64,000 bases of DNA from positions 38,784 to 102,783 of the forward strand of contig NZ_POJD01000294.1 of assembly GCF_002960445.1 (NCBI RefSeq), read 5' to 3'. The stretch's first letter is position 1, and each line of letters opens with the position of its first letter. This DNA comes from Streptococcus suis. GTDB taxonomy: Bacteria; Bacillota; Bacilli; Lactobacillales; Streptococcaceae. Positions 1 through 8,464 of this stretch are shown here, piece by piece. A model generated the notes under the pieces. That model was not told the DNA's origin and did not search any database. It worked only from the letters and a program-made list of their open reading frames with translations. Position numbers and translations under genes: made by a program.

Positions 1-709
1 CTAGGTCTTCATTTCCTTTAACCACTGGGAAGGCTGTTGTGGAAACATCGTCTGTCAAGGTCACAACCTTAATCGGTGCATCTGCGTGTTGCTTGAGATA
101 ATCCAAGTAAACCAAGTTGTCATTGATGGTCACATCCACACGGTTTGTATTCAACAATTCAACCGCTTGTGAAAATCCATCTACACCAACAACTTCTGCA
201 CCGTTTTCACGAGCCAAATCTGCCCAGTTACTAGTCAAACTGTTAGCAGATTTTTTACCTGCCAAGTCAGCAAAACCTGTAATCTCTGCATTATCCTTAT
301 GAGCTACCAAGGCTCCATAAATGTAGGTATATGGTGTTGAGAAATCGTATTTTTCTTTGCGCTCGTCTGTCACACCAACCTGGTTGGCAATAGTATCAAA
401 ACGTGCCGCATCCAAACCTGCAATCATGGAATCCCACTTGGTTTCAACAAACTCGACCTTAACGCCCAATTTCTCAGCGACGGCTTCGGCTACTTCTACA
501 TCATAACCGACCAATTTTCCGCTCTCGTCATGGTAAGAGTAAGGAGCGTAGGCACCTTCTGTACCGATTTGAATGACACCTTCTTCCTTGATTTGTGCCA
601 AGAGAGTTTGGTCTGTGCTGCTGGATGAGCTGGTTGATGTTGATGAGCTGCAGGCTGCCAAGGCAAAGGCTGCTAGGGCTGTTGTTGCAAATAAAGCTAG
701 TTTTTTCAT
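1..709 (-). CDS. Amino-acid ABC transporter substrate-binding lipoprotein (3' end outside window)
   Basis: The reading frame runs from ATG at 709 off the left edge, so only the first 236 residues are visible. The protein starts with a lipoprotein signal (MKKLALFATT...) and a lipobox ending FAAC, with Cys20 as the lipidated residue, followed by a Ser/Thr-rich linker. Next comes a family 3 solute-binding fold (GVIQIGTEGAYAPYSY, then VGYDVEVAEAVAEKLG), as in polar amino-acid or cystine receptors. By family it would capture an amino acid outside the membrane and hand it to an ABC permease. The ligand cannot be read from sequence alone, and no permease or ATPase lies in the window. The start is supported by the signal peptide. 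Confidence 0.9.
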   Translation of the reverse strand, partial: MKKLALFATTALAAFALAACSSSTSTSSSSSTDQTLLAQIKEEGVIQIGTEGAYAPYSYHDESGKLVGYDVEVAEAVAEKLGVKVEFVETKWDSMIAGLDAARFDTIANQVGVTDERKEKYDFSTPYTYIYGALVAHKDNAEITGFADLAGKKSANSLTSNWADLARENGAEVVGVDGFSQAVELLNTNRVDVTINDNLVYLDYLKQHADAPIKVVTLTDDVSTTAFPVVKGNEDL

Positions 710-742
710 GGTAATTACACTCTTTCTTTTTCAGTTTGTACC

Positions 743-772
743 ATCATACCATGAAAAAAACTTATCAGCCAA
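743..772 (-). promoter_or_regulatory. Promoter of the amino-acid binding protein gene
   Basis: On the minus strand TTGGCT (767-772) and TATGAT (743-748) are separated by 18 bp, and the -10 box lies 33 bp before the ATG at 709. This is a reasonable sigma-A promoter with a weak -35. No operator was recognised. Confidence 0.5.
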
Positions 773-828
773 TATATATTTTCTATCAAGGATATAAAAA
801 ATTTATAACGGAAGAATGGTGGTGAAAA

Positions 829-847
829 AAGGCCTATTTCTAGACCT
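829..847 (-). terminator. Weak terminator of the CHAP gene, also a copy of that gene's last bases
   Basis: Read on the minus strand, AGGTCTAGAAATAGGCCT is an imperfect stem followed by T6, about 70 bp past the CHAP stop codon. The 17 bases at 829-845 match 15/17 with 906-922, which cover the CHAP stop codon itself, so the gene end is partly duplicated in its own trailer. Confidence 0.5.
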
Positions 848-916
848 TTGCATTTTTCAGTTTGTCCTGCCAACTTATTCGTCCAAGCATTCCTCGGAGC
901 GAAATAAGGCCTATCC

Positions 917-1543
917 CTAGACACCAGCTGGAGGGTAAATATAGCTTACAGTTCCTTCGCTAGTGGTTGTTGGATCAAAGAAGCCACGTACATTGCTTGG
1001 GTAGTAGGCTCCGCCATAGTTTGATTCCATTACTTGAATGGTACCATCAGCCGCTACATCGGTAACATAGGCAACGTGACCATAGCCACCGTCTGTCCAG
1101 ACAGCGATTGCGCCAACCTTAGGAGTGGTTCCTACTTCATAACCAAGAGCTGCTGCACTGGCTGCCCAGTCGCCACCATTTCCCCAATAGTTGCCAACCC
1201 AAGGCGCCATTTCTTTGGCTCCCCATGTACATTGACCAGCAGGATAGGTATTGGCTGTGTATTCTACAGCAACCTCTGATACCATATTCGTAGCAAGGGC
1301 TGCTTGAGCTGCGGCTTCCGCAGCTGCTTTTTCTGCCGCAGCCTTTTCAGCTGCAGCTTTAGCCTCTGCTTCTTGTTTCAACTGCTCTTCCTGCTCAACC
1401 TGAACCGTTAGGACTGATAGACTAGGACTATCTGTCAATTCTGTATCCGCCTTAACAGCTTCTTGTCCCAAAGCTAGCATTCCTCCCAAGATAGCAGTAG
1501 CAAGGGCAACTTTCATTGTTTTGTGAAGTTTGTGTTTATTCAT
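917..1543 (-). CDS. Secreted CHAP-domain peptidoglycan hydrolase
   Basis: This 208-residue protein has a Sec signal peptide of about 32 residues (hydrophobic stretch [15 protein letters not shown], cleavage near AVKA). A charged, alanine-rich coiled-coil segment follows (about 50-85, repeated EKAAA). The C-terminal CHAP domain (about 98-208) contains Cys105 (GQCTWGAKE), His156 (GYGHVAYV) and the ESNYGG motif that usually completes the active site. CHAP enzymes cut amide bonds in peptidoglycan; the coiled-coil plus CHAP layout resembles streptococcal cell-separation proteins. It is transcribed alone, opposite to the hydrolase gene at 1702. The exact bond cleaved is not predictable here. Confidence 0.88.
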   Translation of the reverse strand: MNKHKLHKTMKVALATAILGGMLALGQEAVKADTELTDSPSLSVLTVQVEQEEQLKQEAEAKAAAEKAAAEKAAAEAAAQAALATNMVSEVAVEYTANTYPAGQCTWGAKEMAPWVGNYWGNGGDWAASAAALGYEVGTTPKVGAIAVWTDGGYGHVAYVTDVAADGTIQVMESNYGGAYYPSNVRGFFDPTTTSEGTVSYIYPPAGV

Positions 1544-1701
1544 ACCTATTCAAATCCTTTCAAATTACTTCTGTATCTATCCTAACCAACTTATCTTGCA
1601 CAAGACTTAAAGAAATGTAACAAGTATGACAGCTGTTTTGCAGGTAGTTAACATTTGACTTTCAGCATGCTATAATAGAAATAAATGTCAGGAGTTTGTT
1701 T

Positions 1702-2466
1702 ATGAAAGATATTGTGTTAATTCACGGAACCTGGTGTGATGGTTCGGTATGGGGAGATTTCGCTAGTAAGCTAGAAAAAATGGGCTTGCGGGTTCATACA
1801 CCTAGCCTACGCTACCACAACTTGCCCTATGATGAGGTTATGGAAAAGGTCGGTGCGGTTAGTCTGACAGACTATGCCGATGACTTGGTAACCTTGGTTG
1901 AAAGTTTGGAAGAGCCACCTTTACTCTTGGGACATTCTCTGGGCTGTTTACTCGCTCAAATGGTCGCAGAACGTACTCAGGTAGCTGGCATGATTCTCAT
2001 GGGCCCCGCTCCGACAGCAGATATCTTCGCTTTCTACCCTACCATGATTCGTTGCTTCATCCGCCATTTCTTACGCTGGGGCTTTTGGAAAAAGCCCATG
2101 CCTCCTTACAAGGACGAGTTCTTCCGCTACTGCTTAAACGTTCAAGACCCTGCCCTCAAAGAAGATATTTTCAAAATCCTAGTACCCGAGTCTGGTAAGG
2201 TTTATACCCAGATGGCCTTTCCTTTCTTTGACAAAAGCAGAGCAGGCTATGTCGATTTCAGTAAGATTACGGGACCTGTTCTAGTCATCACAGGAAGTGA
2301 AGACAAGATGACCGTTTCTGCCATTGCTAGAAAAACAGCTAAAAACTACAAGGACTCCGTTCTGGTTTCTCTAACAGGGGCAGACCACATGTACGAGTCC
2401 GGCAAATTCCAAGACAAAACCCTCTCTGTTATTCACGCTTGGTTGAGCGAGAAAAAGTATCTATAG
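1702..2466 (+). CDS. Alpha/beta-hydrolase fold protein
   Basis: A cytosolic protein of 254 residues with the hydrolase nucleophile elbow GHSLG near residue 80, a likely acid in GSEDKM and a likely catalytic histidine in GADHMY near the end, the normal order Ser-Asp-His. The N-terminal IHGTW motif supplies the oxyanion-hole region. Substrate is unknown; relatives include esterases and lipases. An upstream TTG at 1696 is possible, but ATG 1702 has a well-placed GGAG (1691-1694) and is preferred. The gene stands alone between the CHAP gene and the convergent PTS operon and shares a terminator with the latter. Confidence 0.85.
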   Translation: MKDIVLIHGTWCDGSVWGDFASKLEKMGLRVHTPSLRYHNLPYDEVMEKVGAVSLTDYADDLVTLVESLEEPPLLLGHSLGCLLAQMVAERTQVAGMILMGPAPTADIFAFYPTMIRCFIRHFLRWGFWKKPMPPYKDEFFRYCLNVQDPALKEDIFKILVPESGKVYTQMAFPFFDKSRAGYVDFSKITGPVLVITGSEDKMTVSAIARKTAKNYKDSVLVSLTGADHMYESGKFQDKTLSVIHAWLSEKKYL

Positions 2467-2473
2467 ACAGCCA

Positions 2474-2502
2474 AAAACGACCTCCAACACGGAAGTCGTT
2501 TT
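2474..2502. terminator. Bidirectional terminator between hydrolase and PTS operon
   Basis: AAAACGACCTCC and GGAAGTCGTTTT form a stem with a 5-base loop, with T-rich flanks on either strand, so it can end both the plus-strand hydrolase and the minus-strand PTS transcript. A copy with the same stem and the same flank lies at 11336-11364 downstream of leuS. Confidence 0.8.
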
Positions 2503-2513
2503 CTTGTAATATC

Positions 2514-2660
2514 CTACTTTTTCCTACTTCTGAGAACACTGATTAATATTAAAACCAGACCAGAAATAATATTGAAATATTTATTTCCATATAATGGACT
2601 GATAGCAATCAGAAAGCAGCCTAGTGCTAGCAAAAACGGAGATTTATTTTTAGAAAACAT
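2514..2660 (-). CDS. Small membrane protein coupled to PTS IIC, 48 aa
   Basis: This frame begins with ATG at 2660, overlapping the TAA of the IIC gene (TAATG), a sign of translational coupling. It encodes 48 residues: a basic start (MFSKNKS), two hydrophobic stretches (FLLALGCFLIAISPL and NIISGLVLILISVL) and a basic end (RSRKK), so two short membrane segments with both tails inside is likely. The stop TAG lies just before the shared terminator, so the gene exactly fills the end of the operon. Function is unknown. I infer it is real from the overlap, composition and position; no family could be assigned. Confidence 0.6.
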   Translation of the reverse strand: MFSKNKSPFLLALGCFLIAISPLYGNKYFNIISGLVLILISVLRSRKK

Positions 2661-4036
2661 TACTCCTCACCAGCCTTAACCTTGTTGGCTGCAATGACAA
2701 ACGGGGTCCAAATCAAGAAGGCAACAAAGAGGTTGAAGAGCGAAACTAGGGCCGCCATAATGTTACCACCTGTTGCTAGATAAGCGTAGAGACCTGGTGG
2801 GGTAATCCATGGAACAGCTAGAAAGACTGGAGGTATCAAGCCTGCTGCTGTTGCCAAATATGCAATCGCTGCACAAACTGGTGGCACAATGAGCCACGGA
2901 ATAACAAAGAGTGGATTCAAGACCATCGGAATACCGAAGGTAATCGGCTCGTTGATATTAAAGACTCCCATCGGAGCTGACAATTTGGCAACCATCTTGT
3001 ATTCTTCCCGTTTGGAGAAGAGGAAAATTGCAATAATCAGAGCGAGGGTTACACCTGAGCCTCCCATCTGAGCATAGGCATCAAAAGAACCACGCGTCCA
3101 GAGCCAAGGGAGGTCTGCAACACTTCTAGTTGCCTCGTAAACCGCTGTATTTTCATTTAGAGCAATGCCGTAAATCCCATCCATGATTGGTGCCAAGACA
3201 TTGTGACCATGTAGACCAAAGAACCAGAAGAGCTGGACGAGGAAGGTTAACAATACTACCGAACCAATCCCTTGAGAAAGCCCAAGCAACGGCATCTGAA
3301 TATAGGTTGATACCACATCACTCAAGGACTGACCAGTTACTGAGAATACAAGATAGGCTACAATAGAAGATGCATAAATTGCTGCCGTACCCGGGATGAT
3401 TGCTGCAAAAGCCTTGTTAACTGCGGGTGGAACCGAATCTGGCAATTTGATAATAATGTTCCGTTTCACCAAACTCGCATAAACAAAGGTTGCCAAGAAT
3501 CCAATAAACATGGCTGTGAAGAGACCTGTTGCTCCACCATATTTCAGCGCAATCGCTCCCCATTCACTGGTTTCCAATATAGAAACACCGTCTGTGCTAA
3601 CAATGGTCAAGCCTATTTCTTCTAAAGCAGTGATAACCGATTTATCCACACCTTCTAAAGCAGTTGAAATAGTGAGACTTTGAGGAATGGTTGAAATGAA
3701 GGATGCAAAGGAAATCAAGCCGCCTGCAAGTGGATTGACCTTGTACATCAAAGACAAGTTGTAACCAAAGGCAAAGGCAAAGACAAGCGCCATGATTCCA
3801 ATGGTTCCAAAATAAACATAGCCGTTAATGTTAATAATTGGCTGCATAGCTTCTGCAAAACCTGTCCAACCCATATTGTTAGGAATGTCCCTCAGAAAGA
3901 CATTCAAAAGAACGGCCACCGTACCTGCCATGGTAATCGGCATCATGGAAATAAAGGAATCACGAATGGCAATCAAATGACGTTGCGAGCCGATTTTTCC
4001 TGATATTTCCATAAATTTTTCAGAAATATTTGACAT
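2660..4036 (-). CDS. PTS cellobiose/beta-glucoside-type permease IIC
   Basis: A 458-residue integral membrane protein of the lactose/cellobiose IIC family, with about ten hydrophobic segments. Family features are the early DSFISMMPITMAGT region, WFFGLHGHN, and FNINEPITFGIPMVLNP, the substrate-binding loop of this family. It moves a beta-linked disaccharide across the membrane and presents it to IIB for phosphorylation. An AGGAG ribosome site precedes ATG 4036. IIB and IIA are encoded just upstream (4894-5205, 4560-4892), separated from IIC by the DUF3284 gene. The neighbouring 6-phospho-beta-glucosidases suggest cellobiose or related beta-glucosides; the exact sugar is inference. Confidence 0.92.
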   Translation of the reverse strand: MSNISEKFMEISGKIGSQRHLIAIRDSFISMMPITMAGTVAVLLNVFLRDIPNNMGWTGFAEAMQPIININGYVYFGTIGIMALVFAFAFGYNLSLMYKVNPLAGGLISFASFISTIPQSLTISTALEGVDKSVITALEEIGLTIVSTDGVSILETSEWGAIALKYGGATGLFTAMFIGFLATFVYASLVKRNIIIKLPDSVPPAVNKAFAAIIPGTAAIYASSIVAYLVFSVTGQSLSDVVSTYIQMPLLGLSQGIGSVVLLTFLVQLFWFFGLHGHNVLAPIMDGIYGIALNENTAVYEATRSVADLPWLWTRGSFDAYAQMGGSGVTLALIIAIFLFSKREEYKMVAKLSAPMGVFNINEPITFGIPMVLNPLFVIPWLIVPPVCAAIAYLATAAGLIPPVFLAVPWITPPGLYAYLATGGNIMAALVSLFNLFVAFLIWTPFVIAANKVKAGEE

Positions 4037-4079
4037 AATCTGTCTCCTTTTCTATTTTTTTATTGTTGTATAAACAAAA

Positions 4080-4523
4080 TCACGATGTCGAAGCACCTTC
4101 TTTAGAATACCGAATCAGTGCTTCTAATTGAGCATCTGTCTGCCGTTTCAAACTCTTAGAGAAGACTTTCTCCATTAAAAAGTAGTTACCTCTCATAAAT
4201 AAGTCTGCTGCTTCCATTTCATAAGAGTATTCAATCTCTGTTTGATTGTCCCCCAAAGCGTGCAAATCATAGCAGATATGCTCTTTTCCTCGATTGGAAT
4301 GAAAGCAAACAGCATAACGATAGGGGGCAAGAAATTCCTCTACACGCACCTTGACACTATGCTCTCCTTTGTCTCCAAATGTTTTTACATAGGTCAAACC
4401 TTCCTGGATATCTTGATCAAGAAGAGGACGTCCAGTATTTTGCTGATAATCCTCTTTCAAGGACCGACCAATCGCAGCAAACAATTGTTCAATTGGAACC
4501 TGTCCTATTTTTTTGATTTTCAT
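4080..4523 (-). CDS. DUF3284 protein of a PTS operon
   Basis: A 147-residue soluble protein of the DUF3284 family, commonly found inside lactose/cellobiose-type PTS operons of Firmicutes. The sequence looks like a START/SRPBCC-like small alpha-beta protein (KVRVEEFLAPYRYAVCFHS, then IEYSYEMEA). No catalytic motif was identified. ATG 4523 has a strong GGAGG six bases upstream, better than the alternative start ten codons earlier. It sits between IIA and IIC, so a role in sugar uptake or its control is implied only by context. Confidence 0.8.
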   Translation of the reverse strand: MKIKKIGQVPIEQLFAAIGRSLKEDYQQNTGRPLLDQDIQEGLTYVKTFGDKGEHSVKVRVEEFLAPYRYAVCFHSNRGKEHICYDLHALGDNQTEIEYSYEMEAADLFMRGNYFLMEKVFSKSLKRQTDAQLEALIRYSKEGASTS

Positions 4524-4559
4524 ACCTGTCCTCCTATCTCTGCTATCCAACAAGGTAGC

Positions 4560-4892
4560 CTAGCCACAATTCTTTTGTTCAGCTAAACGCTTATAGAGCT
4601 CCACTACTTCCTTGGCCATATCAATAAATGTCAAGGCATTCATCAAGTGGTCCTGTCCATGCACCATTAGCAAGGACACGTCTACAGTTTGCCCACCAGC
4701 CTCTTGGGCTAGTAGACCTGTTTGTGACTTATGGGCAATATTTAGGGAGGTGTTTGCTTCTTGAAGCAAGTGCTCTGCCGTCTGGAAATCCTCCTGCTTG
4801 GCCGCTTGAATTGCCTGAACAGCATAGCCCTTTGCCTCTCCCCCATACATAATAAGCCCCATAATCGCTTCTAAGTATTCCGGAGAGTTCAT
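4560..4892 (-). CDS. PTS lactose/cellobiose-family IIA
   Basis: This 110-residue all-helical IIA protein accepts phosphate from HPr on the histidine of the MVHGQDHLM motif (about residue 78) and passes it to IIB. The start NSPEYLEAIMGLIMYGGEAK is typical of the lactose/cellobiose IIA family, which works as a trimer with a buried metal. It starts one base after the IIB stop (GACTAGTATG) and has GGAGG upstream, so the two are co-translated. Confidence 0.93.
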   Translation of the reverse strand: MNSPEYLEAIMGLIMYGGEAKGYAVQAIQAAKQEDFQTAEHLLQEANTSLNIAHKSQTGLLAQEAGGQTVDVSLLMVHGQDHLMNALTFIDMAKEVVELYKRLAEQKNCG

Positions 4893-4893
4893 A

Positions 4894-5205
4894 CTAGTCC
4901 TCCATTAGTGCCAATGCAGCATCAAGCACCTTGGCACCGTTCATCACTCCATAATCCATCATATTGATTGCATCAACCTTGATCGCAGGCTCGAACTTAG
5001 CCTTGTAGTCATTTAGCAAAAATTTAACCTGTGGACCTAGCAAAAGGACATCAATCTCCTTTTGACTAACTTCACTATCAGCTTCTGACACAGGGACTGC
5101 CCAAATCGTTGCCTCTATCCCCTTTTCTTCTGCGGCTTTCTGCATCTTGGTCACCAACATACTAGTAGACATACCAGCATTGCACACTAACATAATTTGT
5201 TTCAT
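4894..5205 (-). CDS. PTS lactose/cellobiose-family IIB
   Basis: This 103-residue IIB has the phosphocysteine loop LVCNAGMSTSMLV with Cys8 as the phosphorylated residue. It relays phosphate from IIA to the sugar carried by IIC. Length and motif are standard. It follows the regulator gene by 13 bp on the same strand and precedes IIA directly, so regulator, IIB, IIA, DUF3284, IIC and the 48-aa protein form one unit. Confidence 0.94.
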   Translation of the reverse strand: MKQIMLVCNAGMSTSMLVTKMQKAAEEKGIEATIWAVPVSEADSEVSQKEIDVLLLGPQVKFLLNDYKAKFEPAIKVDAINMMDYGVMNGAKVLDAALALMED

Positions 5206-5218
5206 AAAAAAACTCCTC

Positions 5219-7213
5219 CTACCCCTGTTTTTGAATCAAGGGAATAAATATATCGACTAATTCCTGATAGCTAGGATTTTGAACTAGCCTTTCTTGCAAA
5301 GACCTGTCTTGGACAAATTCAACCAGACAAGGAGAAATATACTTCAGATGCGGATTCCGCCCTTTTGACGGGGACAGAAGAAAGACAAACTGCACCTTCT
5401 TCCCCTCTTCCCATTCAACTGCTTCCTTACAAACTCCGACCACAATCTGCTCAGAGAAAGTCAGGGGAATAGCTGGATGCGGAAAGGCCAATAGTTCTCC
5501 AAAAACGACCGAACTATAGGACTCTCTCACATTTACCTGTTCCCTAAATTGTTCCACAAAGCCTGATTCCTTGGCTTCATCCAAGCACGCTATCAGTTGC
5601 AACATGGCCCTATCTCGACTTATCTTTTTTTCCAAAGAGACTATTCTCAAAGGTGAAAATACAGCCTCTGCAATCTGTCTCGCCTGCTCTTCCTCCATAG
5701 GTAAAGCCTCGTTCTGCTCAACTCGGACAGGTGTCACTTGTTGGAGATAGGAACGAATTGCCTCGATATCCTGCTCCGACAGAAATACACTGACGGTGAT
5801 AACAGGTGTCAGGAAAATTAGATTGGACAGGCTAATTGAAGAAATAATCAGGTCTACATCTCTTAAACCTTCTTCCGTTACCTCGTAGTAACTCACAACA
5901 TCTGCTATTTCCAGGCTTGTTGCAAATTCCTTTTCCAAACGATTTCGCAACATTAAAGCGCTTCCAATTCCAGTCGCACAGACGACCAATACCCGCAACT
6001 TTTTCCGACCCTCATACCGTTCAATCGCAGCCAATACATGCAGGGTCAGGTAGGCCCATTCGTCATCCGAAATACTATAGGCCAACAAGGTGGGCATAGA
6101 AGCAAAAGCTTGCTTGGTCAACTCAAATACTTCTATATAATCCCTCTGGATATCAGCCACCAAGGGATTAGCCAACTGAATCTGGTGCTCCAACCGCGTC
6201 CGTAAGGGAAGCAAATGAGCGACAATCCCCTTGAAAAGCTGTCGATCTTTTAACAAATCCAGACCAGTCAACTGAGAGAGAGTCTGTAAACAAGTTTCAA
6301 ATTCTTCCTCCAAACCGTCCTCCAAGTCTGAAATCTGACTGGGATTTCCTGTCAGCTTTACCTTCAGGTGTACGGCGATATAGTTGGCTTCTTCTACAGG
6401 AATCGCCACTTGAAACTCTGTTTCAATTCGTTCGATGATTCGTCCAGCAACCTGATACTCCTTGGAAGATTGAATCTGATCAGATATTGGAAATCGCTCT
6501 AAACTAGCTCCTCTCTTCATTCGTTGCAAGAGCAGAGCGATATGAAGAACCAGGTTTTGCATAACAAAATCAGACAGGCGAAGTTTGGCATCACGACACT
6601 CATCCAAGACAATCAACATCAGGTCCGTAAACCGAATGTCTGGCAGGAGCTGATTTTCCACCAAACCATAAAGAGACTGACCATTCCCTTGTCCAAAAAA
6701 GTAATCCATAATGAAGTGCCGAATAGCAGGCTCCTCCCCGCTTAATTCTACACCTCTCCGTGTGAACAACAACTCTAATTGGTAGGAAATAAATAACTTG
6801 CGAATATCCGCGATAATAGAATGTAGGGTTGTTTTTCCGATAAACAGCTCTCGTTGCAAACGATCCATGGACTGAATTGGATTTTCAAATAATAACTTAC
6901 TTAAAACATACCGTTGTCGGTCCGTCGCTTCCTCCAGTTGCCGTAAGTCCGTCACCTGCTTTTTCAACCGTAGCTGTTCTTGCCAAAACATTTCAAACTC
7001 AACCGGTCTCTCCACCAGCAAACAGTAGCCCTTACTTTGTTTGGACAAAATAGAAGCACCGCTAGCCTCTAGCGAAAGAGAGAGTTGCTGGATATACTTT
7101 CTTGCTGTTCGATCACTGACACCCAAAGCCTTTGCCAGTTCTGCACTAGATACAAAGTCCCCTTGTTTTGTCAGTAAATAATCTGCCAGACGAACTTCTT
7201 TTTTAGATAGCAT
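5219..7213 (-). CDS. BglG/LicR-type PTS-controlled transcriptional regulator
   Basis: A 664-residue multidomain regulator. In order: an N-terminal helix-turn-helix (about 1-60, ALGVSDRTARKYIQ) and a second HTH-like region, two PRD domains (about 180-390), a IIB-like domain with the cysteine loop VVCATGIGSALML (about 395-480), and a type-2 IIA domain (about 510-660) with the LAFPHP histidine. In this family the PTS phosphorylates PRD and IIA histidines, so activity tracks substrate availability; LicR-type proteins activate their beta-glucoside operon. ATG 7213 follows GGAGGGAG and is preferred over a TTG six codons upstream. It lies between the glycosidase half and the PTS half of the locus. 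Confidence 0.9.
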   Translation of the reverse strand: MLSKKEVRLADYLLTKQGDFVSSAELAKALGVSDRTARKYIQQLSLSLEASGASILSKQSKGYCLLVERPVEFEMFWQEQLRLKKQVTDLRQLEEATDRQRYVLSKLLFENPIQSMDRLQRELFIGKTTLHSIIADIRKLFISYQLELLFTRRGVELSGEEPAIRHFIMDYFFGQGNGQSLYGLVENQLLPDIRFTDLMLIVLDECRDAKLRLSDFVMQNLVLHIALLLQRMKRGASLERFPISDQIQSSKEYQVAGRIIERIETEFQVAIPVEEANYIAVHLKVKLTGNPSQISDLEDGLEEEFETCLQTLSQLTGLDLLKDRQLFKGIVAHLLPLRTRLEHQIQLANPLVADIQRDYIEVFELTKQAFASMPTLLAYSISDDEWAYLTLHVLAAIERYEGRKKLRVLVVCATGIGSALMLRNRLEKEFATSLEIADVVSYYEVTEEGLRDVDLIISSISLSNLIFLTPVITVSVFLSEQDIEAIRSYLQQVTPVRVEQNEALPMEEEQARQIAEAVFSPLRIVSLEKKISRDRAMLQLIACLDEAKESGFVEQFREQVNVRESYSSVVFGELLAFPHPAIPLTFSEQIVVGVCKEAVEWEEGKKVQFVFLLSPSKGRNPHLKYISPCLVEFVQDRSLQERLVQNPSYQELVDIFIPLIQKQG

Positions 7214-7298
7214 ACTCCCTCCTCTCCGCAAGATTTATACGAAATATAACAAGACTAGTAAGCTGGAGTCTGTTGATAAAAACATACTTTATATTTCT

Positions 7299-7307
7299 AT
7301 TGTAGCA
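7299..7307 (-). promoter_or_regulatory. Extended -10 promoter for regulator and PTS genes
   Basis: On the minus strand TGCTACAAT (an extended -10) lies about 85 bp before the regulator start, in the 133-bp gap after the DUF871 gene. GTAGC...GCTAC around it can pair, so the initiation region overlaps a small inverted repeat. No clear -35 is present, which suits an activated promoter. Confidence 0.45.
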
Positions 7308-7346
7308 TATCCTCAGGCTACAAGGGTTCTCTTTTTTTCCGTATTG

Positions 7347-8456
7347 TTAATGAAAGGAATCGGACGCAACGATTCGCAATCGAAAGGCTTGCCAAGGCTT
7401 GATAAAAACGAGCAAGGGCAGATAGTCAGGGCAAATTCGTCCAACCCGATTCACTTTTGAACTAACTGTAAACTCCCTCAAAGCTATTTGTAACTCTCCC
7501 TTGTAACGACCATATAGATCATTGTCAATCAAGACATCTCCTCGCTGCACAAGTATTTCCCTATCTGTACGTGCCGGAATATCAGCATCCTTGTAGACAA
7601 TACGGGGCATAGTAGACCGAAGAAGGTAGGCTGAAATATCCCCACGATAAACATGATCAAACTCAATGATTTCCCGCTCCACAGCTGTCACTTGACCAGT
7701 AAGTTCTACAGGTAAACAAACGTCCTCTTCTTCCAAGATAGATTGAATAGACTGTAGCTCCTCCTCCGAGATGAACTGATTGGAAATGAGGATACAATCA
7801 ATCAAACCTGTCGCCTTGAGCCAGGCAATCTGAAGAGGTAAGGTCTGGTTGCGATGCTCCTCCAAGGTAGGCAGGCCTTCTGATAAAGGCCACGGCCCTT
7901 CTGTTGCAGACTGGGCAGTCACAAAAGCTGCCGTCTGTATGCCTTCTTGGTGATAGAAAGAAGACATTTCTAAAAAATGCTCCTCTGATAGTCCTGTATA
8001 GGCGTGAGGATAGAAATTATGACAGGCAACAATATTATCCCTATTTGCCTCACTAGCTAGCAGTTTCGTCAGTAAGACCTTATCGGTACTCAGATTTAGT
8101 TCAATCTTGAGCCCGTAAGGATTCTGTGTCAAGCTGACAATCTCCTCCAAAGGCAGGGCCTCGTCCAGACGAATCCCTGTCAGCCCTAAACCATGGGCTT
8201 CTTCAATGAGTGATTTCTGCCAGCCCTGTGCCTCTATAAAACTCGGGCTAAGATCCGCAATCACGACTATCCCCAACTGACGAGCATAGGCAATCAAGTC
8301 CCGATAGAGTTGCAAGGCTTCTTGGGTATCTCCTCCAAGTTGCAAGAGACTCATAAACATTCGCCGTGCTCCATAACGCCCCAGCAAGTCTATATAGGCC
8401 TTAGACTCTTCCAATGAATAGTTTTCTGGATAGATTGAAAAACCAAATTGAACCAT
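7347..8456 (-). CDS. MupG/DUF871 family TIM-barrel protein
   Basis: The 369-residue protein belongs to the DUF871 family: an N-terminal TIM-like barrel (about 1-240; FGFSIYPENYS, ADLSPSF, GIRLDEAL, ACHNFYPH) and a C-terminal beta domain (about 255-369). A Staphylococcus aureus member, MupG, is a 6-phospho-N-acetylmuramidase that splits MurNAc-6P-GlcNAc; most relatives sit in cellobiose-type PTS loci and are uncharacterised. The barrel Asp in GIRLDEAL and the ACHNFYPH segment are family-conserved. It begins 8 bp after the GH1 stop with an AGGAGG site. Whether it acts on cell-wall disaccharide-phosphate or a plant beta-glucoside here is open; no murQ etherase is in the window. Confidence 0.82.
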   Translation of the reverse strand: MVQFGFSIYPENYSLEESKAYIDLLGRYGARRMFMSLLQLGGDTQEALQLYRDLIAYARQLGIVVIADLSPSFIEAQGWQKSLIEEAHGLGLTGIRLDEALPLEEIVSLTQNPYGLKIELNLSTDKVLLTKLLASEANRDNIVACHNFYPHAYTGLSEEHFLEMSSFYHQEGIQTAAFVTAQSATEGPWPLSEGLPTLEEHRNQTLPLQIAWLKATGLIDCILISNQFISEEELQSIQSILEEEDVCLPVELTGQVTAVEREIIEFDHVYRGDISAYLLRSTMPRIVYKDADIPARTDREILVQRGDVLIDNDLYGRYKGELQIALREFTVSSKVNRVGRICPDYLPLLVFIKPWQAFRLRIVASDSFH

Positions 8457-8464
8457 TACTCCTC

